64,000 nt of DNA from contig NZ_MWPQ01000049.1 of NCBI RefSeq assembly GCF_002028545.1, positions 244,383-308,382 on the forward strand, written 5' to 3'. The stretch comes from Nitrobacter vulgaris (lineage in GTDB: Bacteria > Pseudomonadota > Alphaproteobacteria > Rhizobiales > Xanthobacteraceae). The notes under the pieces were generated by a model. That model saw only the letters and a program-made list of their open reading frames with translations, was not told the origin of the DNA and ran no database searches. Of this stretch, positions 1 through 8,772 are shown one piece after another. Numbering within the stretch: position 1 is the stretch's first letter; the number at the start of each line of letters is the position of its first letter. Made by a program: the position numbers and the translations under genes.

Positions 1-27
1 GTCGCGGGAGAGGGAACAAAGACCACC

Positions 28-1071
28 ATGATCCCGCCCGATCTTCCTGCCGAACTGAAGGCTGCCTTACAACGGAAAGCGCAGGGCCTGACCCGCAGCG
101 ATGCCGCAGCTCGCGCGGCCGCGATATCGCAAACGTATCGGAGCGGCGGCGGTTCAAGCACGATCCGGGACGAAACTGACGCACTAGCCTATGCGCTGGC
201 GCGAATGCCCGCGACCTATGCGGCCGTGGTGGCCAGCCTCAATGCGCTTCGCGAGATACGTCCACAGTTCACACCGATCAGCCTGCTCGATGTCGGAGCC
301 GGCCCCGGAACGGCGACATGGGCTGCTGCGCAGGCATTTGATTCCCTCGACGCATTCTCGGCGATCGACGCCAATCCGGCGCTGCGGTCGCTCGCACTGG
401 ACCTCGCTGCCGATGCGGTGCGACTGAACGGCCTCAGCTATGTGCAACACGACGCGTCAGCCGGGCTTCACAATGCAGCCGAGAGCGCCGATCTTGTGCT
501 CGCGAGCTATGTCATCGGCGAACTCAGCGCCGATCGGCAAGCCGCGCTCGCTGATTTGATGTGGGCGGCGACGCGCGACACGCTGCTGGTCGTCGAACCC
601 GGCACGCCCGCCGGCTACCAGCGAATCCTCGATCTGCGGCGCCAGCTGGTCGCGCGCGGCGCGCATGTCATCGCTCCCTGCCCGCATGACGGCGAGTGTC
701 CGCTCATGTTGTTGTCAGGCGAGGCAGGCATTTCGCGTGAAGACAATGCATCAAAACAAAAAGCTGTGGCGGACTGGTGCCATTTCGTGCAGCGGCTACC
801 GCGGTCCCGCGCGCATAAGCAGATCAAGGGCGTGGAGCTTCCTTTCGAGGACGAAAAATTCAGCTATGTCGCGTTGGCCCGAACGCCCGCCCGACAACGT
901 CCGGCACGGGTTCTGGCGCCGCCGCTCGTCACCAAGGCCGCAATGCGGATCAAGCTGTGTCAGCCCGATGGGAGCGCCGGCGTCGCGACATTTCCTCGTC
1001 GTGACAAGGCCAGCTATTCCCGTGTGCGCCGCGTCGGCTGGGGCGACGTCGTCAACCTGACCGAGACGTGA
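28..1071 (+). CDS. Rsm22-family small-ribosomal-subunit methyltransferase-like protein
   Basis: 347 residues. A class I methyltransferase fold is marked by the SAM-binding motif DVGAGPG at residues 88-94. A C-terminal cysteine group follows: CPHDGECPL begins near residue 217, and the DWCHFVQRLPRSR segment carries a further Cys. This CPH-x-CP...WCHF pattern is characteristic of the Rsm22 family. In mitochondria its members associate with the small ribosomal subunit, and the cysteines are thought to bind an iron-sulfur cluster. The exact bacterial substrate is not clear from sequence. The ATG at 28 gives the family's usual length. The upstream gene lies outside the window. Family assignment is firm; the reaction is inferred. 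Confidence 0.85.
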   Translation: MIPPDLPAELKAALQRKAQGLTRSDAAARAAAISQTYRSGGGSSTIRDETDALAYALARMPATYAAVVASLNALREIRPQFTPISLLDVGAGPGTATWAAAQAFDSLDAFSAIDANPALRSLALDLAADAVRLNGLSYVQHDASAGLHNAAESADLVLASYVIGELSADRQAALADLMWAATRDTLLVVEPGTPAGYQRILDLRRQLVARGAHVIAPCPHDGECPLMLLSGEAGISREDNASKQKAVADWCHFVQRLPRSRAHKQIKGVELPFEDEKFSYVALARTPARQRPARVLAPPLVTKAAMRIKLCQPDGSAGVATFPRRDKASYSRVRRVGWGDVVNLTET

Positions 1072-1082
1072 TTATTTGAAAA

Positions 1083-1541
1083 TTAGGACGGCCGCGAGAA
1101 GACGTAGATCAGCCCGCTCAGCATCAGAAGCACCACCGCCGCCGTGAGCCAAGGGCCGGGATGGCTGCCGAACCAGAATCCCGCAAAGCCGATCGCCATG
1201 CCGCCAAGCGCCATCAGCTTGGCCTTTACAGGGATTGCGCCGCGCTCGCGCCAGCCACGTAGCAGCGAGCCAAAACGCGGGTGCTGCAACAGCCAGTTTT
1301 CAAGGCGGGGAGAAGAGCGGGCGAAACAGGCGGCGGCCAAAATCAGAAACGGCGTCGTCGGCAGCACCGGCAGGAACGCGCCGATAAAGCCGAGCGCGAC
1401 GAAACAGATACCCAGCACCAGAAAAATGCCGCGCATCATTCGCGACGTGCTAGTGCGCGGATCGACGGCACTAGCCACGCCCGCGCCGAAAGATTGCTCG
1501 TCCACGATCATGCGCTCGCCATCCTGATCCACCACATCCAC
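1083..1541 (-). CDS. YbaN/DUF454 family inner-membrane protein
   Basis: Up to 152 residues. The core runs from MMRGIFLVLGICF to the C-terminus and carries the DUF454 signature: GAFLPVLPTTPFLILAAACF followed by SPRLENWLLQHPRFG. There is a first membrane helix pair and a second pair near the C-terminus. The family is usually about 120 residues, so translation may start at the internal Met (position 1439, 118 residues). The 34-residue extension is hydrophilic and not typical. The gene converges with the Rsm22-like gene, with only 11 bases between their stops. Function in the family is unknown. Confidence 0.8.
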   Translation of the reverse strand: MDVVDQDGERMIVDEQSFGAGVASAVDPRTSTSRMMRGIFLVLGICFVALGFIGAFLPVLPTTPFLILAAACFARSSPRLENWLLQHPRFGSLLRGWRERGAIPVKAKLMALGGMAIGFAGFWFGSHPGPWLTAAVVLLMLSGLIYVFSRPS

Positions 1542-1700
1542 ACCCTACATCTGCTTCACACAGAACAAAATACCGAACAACTTGAACTTTTCTAAGAGTT
1601 TTCCCGACCAAAGGGCGCCGTCTCCCGGCGGAACCTGCCGTTCGCGCGGAATATCGTCTACGGTGACCGCGTTCGCGTCCTCTCATCAGGAGCTTTTCTC

Positions 1701-2261
1701 ATGTCGACAGGCTTGATTGTTCTCGGCGTCATCGTCGCCGTCGCTGTGTTCGCGCTTGTCGCCTATAACCGGCTGGTCGCACTCAGCCAGCGCGTCAGTC
1801 AGGCCTTCGCCGATATCGATGTGCAGCTCAAGCAGCGTCACGACCTGATCCCGAACCTTGTCGAAACCGTGAAAGGCTATGCCGCGCATGAGCGCGGGAC
1901 ACTGGATGACGTCATCAAGGCTCGCAACGTCGCGATGTCGGCGCAGGGGCCGGCGCAGGTCGGCGCCGCCGAAAACCAGTTGAGCGGTGCGCTTGGCCGG
2001 CTCATCGCGTTGTCGGAGGCTTATCCGGATCTCAAGGCCAATGCCAATTTCCAACAGCTTGCCGGCGAACTGTCCGACATTGAAAATAAGGTCGCCGCAA
2101 GCCGTCGTTTCTTCAACAACGCTGTTCAGGAATACAACACCGCTATCCAGCAACTGCCGGCAGCGTTGTTCGCGGGCACGTTTGGCTTCACGCACAAGGA
2201 GTTTTTTGATCTCGGTGCCAGCCGCGCGACCGTAGAACAGACGCCTCAGGTGAAATTCTGA
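1701..2261 (+). CDS. LemA family protein
   Basis: 186 residues. One N-terminal membrane helix (residues 4-21) is followed by the helical LemA domain, with the conserved stretch FADIDVQLKQRHDLIPNLVETVKGYAAHE and a C-terminal FF/FNNAVQEYNTAI segment. LemA proteins are membrane-anchored helical-bundle proteins of uncertain role, very often next to an M48 protease or TPM-domain gene, as here (the M48 gene follows after about 210 bases). The two probably work in the same envelope-protein process. An AGGAG-like ribosome site precedes the ATG. Confidence 0.92.
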   Translation: MSTGLIVLGVIVAVAVFALVAYNRLVALSQRVSQAFADIDVQLKQRHDLIPNLVETVKGYAAHERGTLDDVIKARNVAMSAQGPAQVGAAENQLSGALGRLIALSEAYPDLKANANFQQLAGELSDIENKVAASRRFFNNAVQEYNTAIQQLPAALFAGTFGFTHKEFFDLGASRATVEQTPQVKF

Positions 2262-2471
2262 GGCTTTTGCAATGGATCGAAGCGGGCAGAACGGACTCTC
2301 CTTTCCGTTCTTCGGAGATGGAGAGGGCTATCCAACCACCGGGATCGATTTTGTCGTTGGCTCGATCCCTTTCCGATTTTGTTGCATCCCCCTCTCCGTC
2401 CTTCACCCACTGCCATCCGAGGGAAGGAAACGGATCGTCTGCGCGACAAGCGCTGCAAACGGATTCGCCTA

Positions 2472-3584
2472 ATGGCAGCTTACGGTCTCTACACACACAT
2501 CGCGTCGAACAAGATTCGTTCGATGTTTTTGCTCGCCGGGCTGTTCGTCCTGATTTATGTAATGGTGTTCGCCGGCGCGCTGATTGCCGAAGTGTTTCGG
2601 CGCGGCGCAGACTACCCGGCGGCGTTCTACATCACCATCGCCTGGCATGACCTGATCGCCGTCCTCCCCTGGGCAACAGCAGGTTCGGCGCTGTGGATTG
2701 TGATCGCCTATTTCTTCCATCAGTCGATCATTGATGCGGTCACCGGCGGCCATGATGTCACCCGCAAGGAACAACCGCAGCTCTACAACTTGCTGGAAAA
2801 CCTTTGCATCTCCCGCGGCATCCCGATGCCGAAGCTGAAGGTGATCGATACCGACGCGATCAACGCTTTCGCCACCGGACTCAACCGCCGTCAATATGCG
2901 ATTACCGTCACCACCGGCCTGATGAACCAGCTTAACGATCGGGAGATGGAAGCGGTGCTCGGTCACGAACTGACCCACATTCGCAACGGCGACGTTCAGT
3001 TGATGGTGGTCGCTGTCATCATCGCGGGCGTGGTCGGCTTCGTCGCGGAATTGTGCTTCCGCATCTTCTTCAACAGCGGCGCGCGGATCGGCGGCGGTTC
3101 GTCGCGCTCATCCTCCTCCCGCAACGGCGACGGCAAAGGCGGCGGCGCCGTCATCGCCGTGATCCTGGCGATGGTGCTGATCGCGCTCTCCTGGTTTTTA
3201 TCGCAAGCGATACGGATGGCGTTGTCGCGCTCGCGCGAACTGATGGCTGATGCCGGCTCCGTCGAATTGACCAAGGATCCCGACGCCATGATCTCGGCGT
3301 TGCGCAAGATCGAGAACCGTGGCGAACTGCCGGGCGCAACCTCGGCCGTGATGGAAATGTGTGTCGACAACCCGCGCCAAGGTTTCGCCGACCTTTTTGC
3401 AACCCATCCTTCCATCGAAACGCGGGTGCGCGCGCTGGTGACATATGCCGGCGGCCACGATCCCGGACCGATGCGGTTGCATACCGAGCGCGCCGCGACC
3501 GATCAGAAATTGCCCGGGCTTCCGCCGGGACCCTGGAGCGAGCCGGCACCGCCCGTTCCCGGCCCACCGAGCCATCGCTCCTGA
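2472..3584 (+). CDS. M48 family zinc metalloprotease (HtpX-like)
   Basis: 370 residues from the ATG at 2472; an upstream in-frame ATG (2379) adds 31 low-complexity residues and is unlikely. Two N-terminal membrane helices precede the zinc-protease core. The HELTH metal site lies in AVLGHELTHIRNGDVQLMVV. A further membrane segment contains AVILAMVLIALSWFLSQ, and the SRSRELMADAGSVELTKDP segment supplies the third zinc ligand (Glu of RELMAD). The C-terminus is proline-rich. By family, it is an inner-membrane protease in protein quality control. Pairing with LemA is a recurrent arrangement. Confidence 0.92.
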   Translation: MAAYGLYTHIASNKIRSMFLLAGLFVLIYVMVFAGALIAEVFRRGADYPAAFYITIAWHDLIAVLPWATAGSALWIVIAYFFHQSIIDAVTGGHDVTRKEQPQLYNLLENLCISRGIPMPKLKVIDTDAINAFATGLNRRQYAITVTTGLMNQLNDREMEAVLGHELTHIRNGDVQLMVVAVIIAGVVGFVAELCFRIFFNSGARIGGGSSRSSSSRNGDGKGGGAVIAVILAMVLIALSWFLSQAIRMALSRSRELMADAGSVELTKDPDAMISALRKIENRGELPGATSAVMEMCVDNPRQGFADLFATHPSIETRVRALVTYAGGHDPGPMRLHTERAATDQKLPGLPPGPWSEPAPPVPGPPSHRS

Positions 3585-3630
3585 CCTTTATTTTGCCGCT
3601 TCCTAAGCCTGTTTCAGGCTCGCAGGCATA

Positions 3631-3727
3631 CTCGAGGCTTTCCGCTTCTGATGGAAGCAGAAGTGGGGCTTTTGGATTTGACGCGTTTTCTCCACGCGAA
3701 CCGGTATCCACTTCGCTCGAAAACGCA
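3631..3727 (+). repeat. Interspersed composite repeat, copy 1 (variable hairpin plus conserved tail)
   Basis: It consists of a small hairpin (CTTCTGATGGAAGCAGAAG region) followed by the tail GATTTGACGCGTTTTC / CACGCGAACCGG / TATCCACTTCGCTCGAAAACGC. The tail recurs near 30500 and, inverted, near 31000. The element lies 3' of the M48 gene in a 315-base gap (3585-3899). The rest of that gap, from 3728 to the ParA-like start, shows no gene and no structure I can name; it should hold the promoter of the ParA-like gene. Confidence 0.75.
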
Positions 3728-3899
3728 AATATAGCCGCCACGAATGCTCAACGGCTCAACGAATTTTGCCAGATTTGACATATCGAATTGAATTCTCCCT
3801 CGTTTCTGCCATGGTCCCGCTCCAAGCAACGACTGGGGGGGACAGCTCGGCCGCGCGACCATCCGCGGTCGCCGATTTCAGCTTGCTCAAAGGGGTCTC

Positions 3900-4658
3900 A
3901 TGGCGAAGCCGGCAGTGATTGTGGTTGGCGCGGACAAAGGCGGCGTTGGCAAAACGACCGTTTCCCGCACCATTCTCGACTATTTCAGCGCCAACAACGT
4001 ACCGACCAGGGCCTTCGACACAGAATCGCCTCGTGGCACGCTGAGGCGTTTTCATCCAGATGTCACTGAGATCGTCGACATGACGTCGACCGCGGATCAG
4101 ATGAAGATCTTCGATACGCTCAACACGGCCAAGGCTAGCGTCACCGTGATTGACGTCCGTGCCGGACTCATGTCTTCGGCTCTGGCCTCGCTTCGCGATA
4201 TCGGTTTTCTCGACGCGGCGAAAACGGGGCAGATTACCTTCGCGGTATTCCACATTCTTGGCCCCTCCATCGCCTCCCTGGATGAGATCGCGGAAACTGC
4301 CAGATTCATGTCCGGCGCCAAATATTTTCTGGTGAAGAACTTCATCAACAACACGAGCTTCTTCGAGTGGGACCAGGCGACCTACAACGCCTACTTCCGC
4401 AAGATCAAGGATGCGACCGAAATCACCATCCCGAAGCTCAACGAGATGGCGTACGAGCAGGTCGAGGTGTCATCAGTGCCCTTCCTGAGGTTCGTAGCCA
4501 ATAAGGGACCGAAGAACGAAGCCGCGAACTACTCGTTCGTTCTGCGCGGCTATGTTCGCCACTGGCTCGCCAATGTGTGGAGCGAATACGACCGCATCAA
4601 GCTCACCGACATCGTCGCCTCAAAGGAGAAGAGCGGTTCCCGCGCATCGAACAAGTAA
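3900..4658 (+). CDS. ParA/MinD-type P-loop ATPase, orphan
   Basis: 252 residues. The N-terminus carries a deviant Walker A motif, GADKGGVGKTT, at about residues 10-20, with the signature lysine of the ParA/MinD class. DTESPRGTL corresponds to the switch region and VTVIDVRAGL to Walker B. No ParB gene or centromere-like repeats are nearby, so chromosome or plasmid partition is unlikely. The next gene, 230 bases downstream on the same strand, encodes a second related ATPase, which suggests a functional pair. Cargo and function cannot be read from the sequence. Confidence 0.8.
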   Translation: MAKPAVIVVGADKGGVGKTTVSRTILDYFSANNVPTRAFDTESPRGTLRRFHPDVTEIVDMTSTADQMKIFDTLNTAKASVTVIDVRAGLMSSALASLRDIGFLDAAKTGQITFAVFHILGPSIASLDEIAETARFMSGAKYFLVKNFINNTSFFEWDQATYNAYFRKIKDATEITIPKLNEMAYEQVEVSSVPFLRFVANKGPKNEAANYSFVLRGYVRHWLANVWSEYDRIKLTDIVASKEKSGSRASNK

Positions 4659-4890
4659 CTGATCTTTCCGTCGTTCCGGAACTTATCAGTTGATAAGGAC
4701 TTGCGTTTACAACGGCAGCGCAGACCTCGGCTGTGCATCTGCACAACGGGTCAACTCGACTGCCGCTTAGCTTGAAAATCCTGATCGCGACCAAGCCGCG
4801 TCCTCATTTGCGCAGTGGCGCATCAAGAATGTCGGTGGAGAGTTTGTCGGCGTCCTGCTAGATCGGGATCGTCGCTCCGATGTAGCTCCT

Positions 4891-5559
4891 ATGCCTCGCA
4901 CTCCTGTCTACATTATCTGTTCGCCACGTCCGCAGGTCGGCAAGACGCTGATAGCGCGGCAGCTCAGCGAGTTTCTTCGTTTGCAGCGAGGCGATGTCCT
5001 CGCCTTTGACGTCAACCTGAAGGAGCCGTCTCTGGTCGACTATCTGCCGCGTCTCACAGAGACCGCAGAAATTGATGACACGTTCGGCAAGATGGCGCTG
5101 ATGGACCAGTTGATCATCAATGACGGTCTCGCCAAGGTGATCGACCTTGGTTACCCCTCCTTCGACGAATTTTTCGGGATGATCGAGGAGATCGGCTTCG
5201 TCAAGGAATCCGCGCGGAGCGAGGTGGCGCCGGTTGTCCTATTCATCGCCGATAGCGATCGTGTTTCCGCACGCGGCTATCAGACCCTACGGGCAACGCT
5301 GCCGCCCAACGCTATCGTTACGGTCGAAAATGAATTCGTTATGCGCGGAAGGCTGCCCGAAGCTTTCATGCACAATCGGGTGATGCGCATCGCAGAACTT
5401 CCCGCGTTTCTCAAGACCTATATCGACCGGCTGACCTTCTCGTTCACCGAATATCTGCGAACGGAGACAGATTCTTCAACCGAGCTCCACCAGTGGATCC
5501 GCAACAACTATTTCGGCTTTCGTGAGATCGAACGACAACTGATGCAACAGGGGGGATGA
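4891..5559 (+). CDS. Divergent ParA-like P-loop protein with degenerate Walker A
   Basis: 222 residues. The N-terminus, VYIICSPRPQVGKTLIARQL, has the layout of a MinD/ParA P-loop. However, the first glycine is replaced by proline and the class-specific lysine by arginine (PRPQVGKT in place of GKGGVGKT). DVLAFDVNLKEPSL matches the switch I position, and VVLFIADSD is a hydrophobic strand ending in Asp. It follows the ParA-like gene and is probably its paralogous partner. Nucleotide binding may be retained through GKT; hydrolysis is uncertain. Function unknown. I see no membrane segment. Confidence 0.7.
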   Translation: MPRTPVYIICSPRPQVGKTLIARQLSEFLRLQRGDVLAFDVNLKEPSLVDYLPRLTETAEIDDTFGKMALMDQLIINDGLAKVIDLGYPSFDEFFGMIEEIGFVKESARSEVAPVVLFIADSDRVSARGYQTLRATLPPNAIVTVENEFVMRGRLPEAFMHNRVMRIAELPAFLKTYIDRLTFSFTEYLRTETDSSTELHQWIRNNYFGFREIERQLMQQGG

Positions 5560-5589
5560 GATTCATTTCCTTCCCCCTCGAAGGAGGGC

Positions 5590-6129
5590 TCAATGTCCGC
5601 CGAACGCCATCAGCGTCCGCACGGGGACATCCATCGCGCGTAACTTGGCCGCGCCGCCGAGATCCGGCAGATCGATGATAAAGCAGGCAGCAACGACGTC
5701 AGCGCCGATCTGGCGCAACAGCTTCACCGCGCCCTCGGCTGTGCCGCCGGTGGCGATCAGATCATCCACCAAAATGACGCGCTCGCCGCTGGCAATGGCG
5801 TCGACGTGCATTTCCATTTCGTCCATGCCGTATTCGAGCGCATAGGCTATCCGTACGGTCTGGTGCGGCAGCTTGCCCTTCTTGCGGATCGGCACAAAGC
5901 CTGCGGACACCTGATGCGCCACCGCGCCACCGAGGATAAAGCCCCGCGCCTCGATGCCGGCGACCTTGTCGATCTTCGATCCGGCCCACGGATGCACGAG
6001 CTGATCGACGGCGCGGCGGAACGCGCGCGCATCGCCGAGGAGCGTGGTGATGTCCCGAAACATGACCCCCGGCTTGGGGTAATCCGGAATGGTACGAACG
6101 GAGGCCTGCAGATCATCTTCGAAGGTCAT
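5590..6129 (-). CDS. apt: Adenine phosphoribosyltransferase
   Basis: 179 residues from the ATG at 6129; a longer reading frame begins at 6150. It converts adenine and PRPP to AMP in purine salvage. The PRPP-binding motif [12 protein letters not shown] is at about residues 118-129. The family's N-terminal [18 protein letters not shown] and the [15 protein letters not shown] loop are intact. Length is normal for bacterial Apt. It is a minus-strand gene upstream of which lies a short spacer and then the end of trpE(G). No unusual features. Confidence 0.95.
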   Translation of the reverse strand: MTFEDDLQASVRTIPDYPKPGVMFRDITTLLGDARAFRRAVDQLVHPWAGSKIDKVAGIEARGFILGGAVAHQVSAGFVPIRKKGKLPHQTVRIAYALEYGMDEMEMHVDAIASGERVILVDDLIATGGTAEGAVKLLRQIGADVVAACFIIDLPDLGGAAKLRAMDVPVRTLMAFGGH

Positions 6130-6288
6130 CGAATCTCTTTCGCAGAACAAATTTGGAGCGGCGCTTTGCCTTCGTCATTCCTGAGCATAGCCGTTCGAAG
6201 AACGGCGTCGCTTCGCTCGCCTATGATCCGGCAATCCATCCTTTTGAGGATGACAGTTGCAGGGGTCAAGCCCGCTCATGGGGCTCTT

Positions 6289-8460
6289 TCACGTCGTTGC
6301 GCTTCGCGCCCTCCCCATCCGGAACGCGTTCTCCACGATCCGCAAGCCAACCTCGCCGCCAAGCGACATCAGCGATTCGGGATGGAATTGCACGCCGCCG
6401 ACCGGTAGCGATTTGTGCTCGATCGCCATCGGCACCCCGTCGTCGGTGGTCGCCGTCACCTCCAGCACGTCGGGCAAACGGTCGCGTTCGACATAGAGCG
6501 AGTGATAACGGCCGATCACGATCTCGTTTGGCAGGTTGCACATCAGCCGTCCGCCACGACTCTGCACGCGCGATGGTCTCCCATGCGCCGGCTGCGCCAG
6601 CTGGCCGAGACGGCCGCCAAAATATTCACCAATCCCCTGCAAGCCGAGACAGACGCCGAACACCGGCAGGTTCTTCTCCAGCGCCGTACCGATGGTTCGG
6701 GCCATGCCGAAATCCTCAGGCCGGCCGGGTCCGGGTGACAGCACCAGCAGGTCATAGCTTTGCTTGTCGAGCATATCCTGCGCGTGGACATAGCGCACGA
6801 CGCTGACGCGCGCGCCGACCTGCCGGAAGTAATCCGCCAGCATGTGCACGAAACTGTCGTCGTGGTCGATCAGCAACACGCGTTTTCCGGAGCCGGTTGC
6901 GTCCGGCGCCACCGCCGAAAGCGGCTTTGGCGCGTCGCCGCGTAGCGCCTGGAATAGCGCCGCCGCCTTGGTCTGGCACTCGCGGTCTTCAAGCTCCGGC
7001 TTGCTGTCGAACAAGCAGGTCGCGCCGACGCGCACTTCCGCGAGGCCGTCTTTCATGCGGATGGTGCGGATGGTCAGGCCGGTGTTGATCGAGCCATCGA
7101 AGCCGACGACACCGAATGCGCCGGCGTACCAGCGCCGCGGCGAGCGTTCGTTGTCCTCAACGAACTGGATCGCCCACTTCTTCGGCGCACCCGTCACCGT
7201 CACCGCCCATGCGTGGGTGAGGAACCCATCGAGCGCATCGAAGCCGGGCCGCAAAATGCCTTCGACGTGATCGACAGTATGAAACAGCTTTGAATAGGTC
7301 TCGATCTGGCGGCGCGCGAGCACCTTGATCGTTCCCGGCATGCAGATGCGCGCCTTGTCGTTGCGATCGACGTCGGTGCACATGTTGAGCTCGAACTCGT
7401 CCTTCTCCGAGTTGAGCAACTCGCGGATCTGCTCGGCATCGCCGATGGCATCGGCGCCGCGCGCGATGGTCCCGGAAATCGGGCAGGTCTCGATGCGGCG
7501 GCCGTCGCTGCGCACGAACATTTCCGGCGAGGCAGAGACTAGAAACTCACCGTCTCCGAGATTGACCAATCCGCCATAGGGCGACGGGTTGATCCGGCAC
7601 AGCCGCTGAAACACTTCGGCCGGTGAGCGCTCGCAGGGTTCGGCGAACAACTGTCCGGGCACCGCCTCGAACAGGTCGCCACGCGCAAACGCGGCGCGCG
7701 CGGTTTCCACCGTGGCCTGATATTCACCCGGGGCGTGATCGGTAAAACCCTGGCGCGGTGTTCTCGCATAAAGGCTGTCAGGCGTATCGTGCGGATGCTT
7801 TTCGGTGGAGCGGCCCTTCCATGCGAAATCGTAGGACAGTACGACGCCGCGGCCAGTGGCGCGATCATAAGCGAGCAGGCGGTCCGGAATAAATAGCACG
7901 ATGTCGCGCTGATCGCTTTCACGCGCGCGTTTCTGCACCAGATCTTCCATCTGGAACACGAGGTCATAGGCGAACGCGCCGTACAGCCCGAGCATGGGAT
8001 CTGCTGTCGACGCGAAAGCCGCCACCAGCGCCCGCACCAGCGACATCACGCTTGCACGCCGGGTGCGTTGATCTTCCTCCACAGGAGCATCGCCGCGCAC
8101 AATATGGCCAGCGATCCGGCAGGCAGTCTTTTCGGTGACGACCGCACAGGGTACGCTCAGTGTTTCACCAAGGAAAGCGATCAGCACCTCGCCGCGAACA
8201 TTGGTGGCTTCGATGACAAAATTGAATCCTGTGGTTTCGATCTTGAGCGGCGGATCGGCAAAGCCAAGGTCGAAACTCTCATAACGGCCCGGCACCGTCG
8301 TACCAGACGACAGCACCACGCCGCGACGGCTATCGAGCAGACCGATCAGGTCGTCGAGCCTGCTGCCGCCGGTAAAGTGTTCGATCGAACGGCTGATCGA
8401 GAGACCGCTGGCGGTCAGGTACTCGCTTTGCGCGGGAAGGGAAAAGACGGTCCTGTTCAT
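6289..8460 (-). CDS. trpE(G): Anthranilate synthase, fused component I and II
   Basis: 723 residues: an N-terminal chorismate-binding TrpE domain (about 1-510) joined by a short linker to a class I glutamine amidotransferase domain (about 525-720). It makes anthranilate from chorismate and glutamine, the first step of tryptophan synthesis. The amidotransferase triad is visible as Cys604 in FGVCLGLQG and His693/Glu695 in VQFHPES. LLDS near residue 42 corresponds to the LLES element of the tryptophan feedback site. The fused form is typical of rhizobia and relatives. It is preceded by a Trp-codon leader and attenuator (8508-8660), so control by charged tRNA-Trp is expected. Confidence 0.97.
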   Translation of the reverse strand: MNRTVFSLPAQSEYLTASGLSISRSIEHFTGGSRLDDLIGLLDSRRGVVLSSGTTVPGRYESFDLGFADPPLKIETTGFNFVIEATNVRGEVLIAFLGETLSVPCAVVTEKTACRIAGHIVRGDAPVEEDQRTRRASVMSLVRALVAAFASTADPMLGLYGAFAYDLVFQMEDLVQKRARESDQRDIVLFIPDRLLAYDRATGRGVVLSYDFAWKGRSTEKHPHDTPDSLYARTPRQGFTDHAPGEYQATVETARAAFARGDLFEAVPGQLFAEPCERSPAEVFQRLCRINPSPYGGLVNLGDGEFLVSASPEMFVRSDGRRIETCPISGTIARGADAIGDAEQIRELLNSEKDEFELNMCTDVDRNDKARICMPGTIKVLARRQIETYSKLFHTVDHVEGILRPGFDALDGFLTHAWAVTVTGAPKKWAIQFVEDNERSPRRWYAGAFGVVGFDGSINTGLTIRTIRMKDGLAEVRVGATCLFDSKPELEDRECQTKAAALFQALRGDAPKPLSAVAPDATGSGKRVLLIDHDDSFVHMLADYFRQVGARVSVVRYVHAQDMLDKQSYDLLVLSPGPGRPEDFGMARTIGTALEKNLPVFGVCLGLQGIGEYFGGRLGQLAQPAHGRPSRVQSRGGRLMCNLPNEIVIGRYHSLYVERDRLPDVLEVTATTDDGVPMAIEHKSLPVGGVQFHPESLMSLGGEVGLRIVENAFRMGRARSATT

Positions 8461-8507
8461 GCAGTCCTCTTACGAGACTTGCGAAGAGTGCGCCACACAG
8501 GACAAAC

Positions 8508-8538
8508 AAAAAAGGCCGTCGCTCTGCATGACGGCCTT
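8508..8538 (-). terminator. trp attenuator terminator hairpin
   Basis: On the minus strand a 9-bp perfect stem (AAGGCCGTC / GACGGCCTT, 8530-8538 with 8512-8520) encloses a 9-base loop and runs into six consecutive T residues. It lies about 50 bases upstream of the trpE(G) start and downstream of the leader peptide, exactly where an intrinsic attenuation terminator belongs. Confidence 0.9.
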
Positions 8539-8568
8539 CGACGATTAGAATTGAAGCAAAATCGCACC

Positions 8569-8589
8569 GGCCACCTTCAGAAGGTGGCC
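8569..8589 (-). promoter_or_regulatory. trp leader stem 1:2 (pause/anti-antiterminator hairpin)
   Basis: GGCCACCTT-CTG-AAGGTGGCC forms a perfect 9-bp hairpin beginning one base past the two Trp codons and spanning the leader stop. Its 3' arm and the following GGTGCGATT can alternatively pair with AATCG...AGGCC just before the terminator, giving a plausible 2:3 antiterminator. The alternative pairing is my own reading, not a computed fold. Confidence 0.75.
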
Positions 8590-8624
8590 CACCAGAGACG
8601 GAACGGGCGGATGGCAGGATTCAT
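8577..8624 (-). CDS. trpL: trp operon leader peptide MNPAIRPFRLWWATF
   Basis: 15-codon reading frame with tandem Trp codons at positions 11-12, ending inside the first attenuator stem. No Shine-Dalgarno sequence precedes the ATG. The predicted promoter (TTGACA / TGATTT) places transcription at or next to the A of the ATG, so this is probably a leaderless leader peptide. I recall the same arrangement for trpL of Sinorhizobium meliloti. Ribosome stalling at the Trp codons would free the antiterminator and allow trpE(G) transcription. Confidence 0.85.
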   Translation of the reverse strand: MNPAIRPFRLWWATF

Positions 8625-8630
8625 GCCACG

Positions 8631-8659
8631 AAATCATCATTCCGGTGGTGCGATGTCAA
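8631..8659 (-). promoter_or_regulatory. Predicted sigma-70 promoter of trpL-trpE(G)
   Basis: Minus strand: a perfect -35 hexamer TTGACA (8654-8659), a 17-base spacer and a weaker -10 TGATTT (8631-8636). Six bases then lead to the leader ATG at 8624. Confidence 0.7.
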
Positions 8660-8772
8660 GAGCGTTCACGGCCGGACTCGGGCCGCATTGCCGCGATCAG
8701 GTCCGCCGCCATGGCGGTTGCGCCCCCAACAACGCGCGCTAGATTGGCCTGACTCGACACCGGGTGAACATC

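Noticed and set aside
1450..1474. CTAGTGC...GCACTAG inverted repeat within the ybaN-like gene
   Set aside because: Only 7 bp per arm, lacks the bulge and TTCGC of the 17756-18085 array, and lies in or near coding sequence.
4678..4707. GGAAC ... CGTT resembling an EcfG (general stress sigma) promoter ahead of the second ParA-like gene
   Set aside because: Spacer is 21 bases instead of the 16-17 expected.
6170..6265. Possible further interspersed repeat between apt and trpE(G), with a 7-bp GCCGTTC hairpin
   Set aside because: It looks like a degraded repeat, but no second copy in the window supports it.
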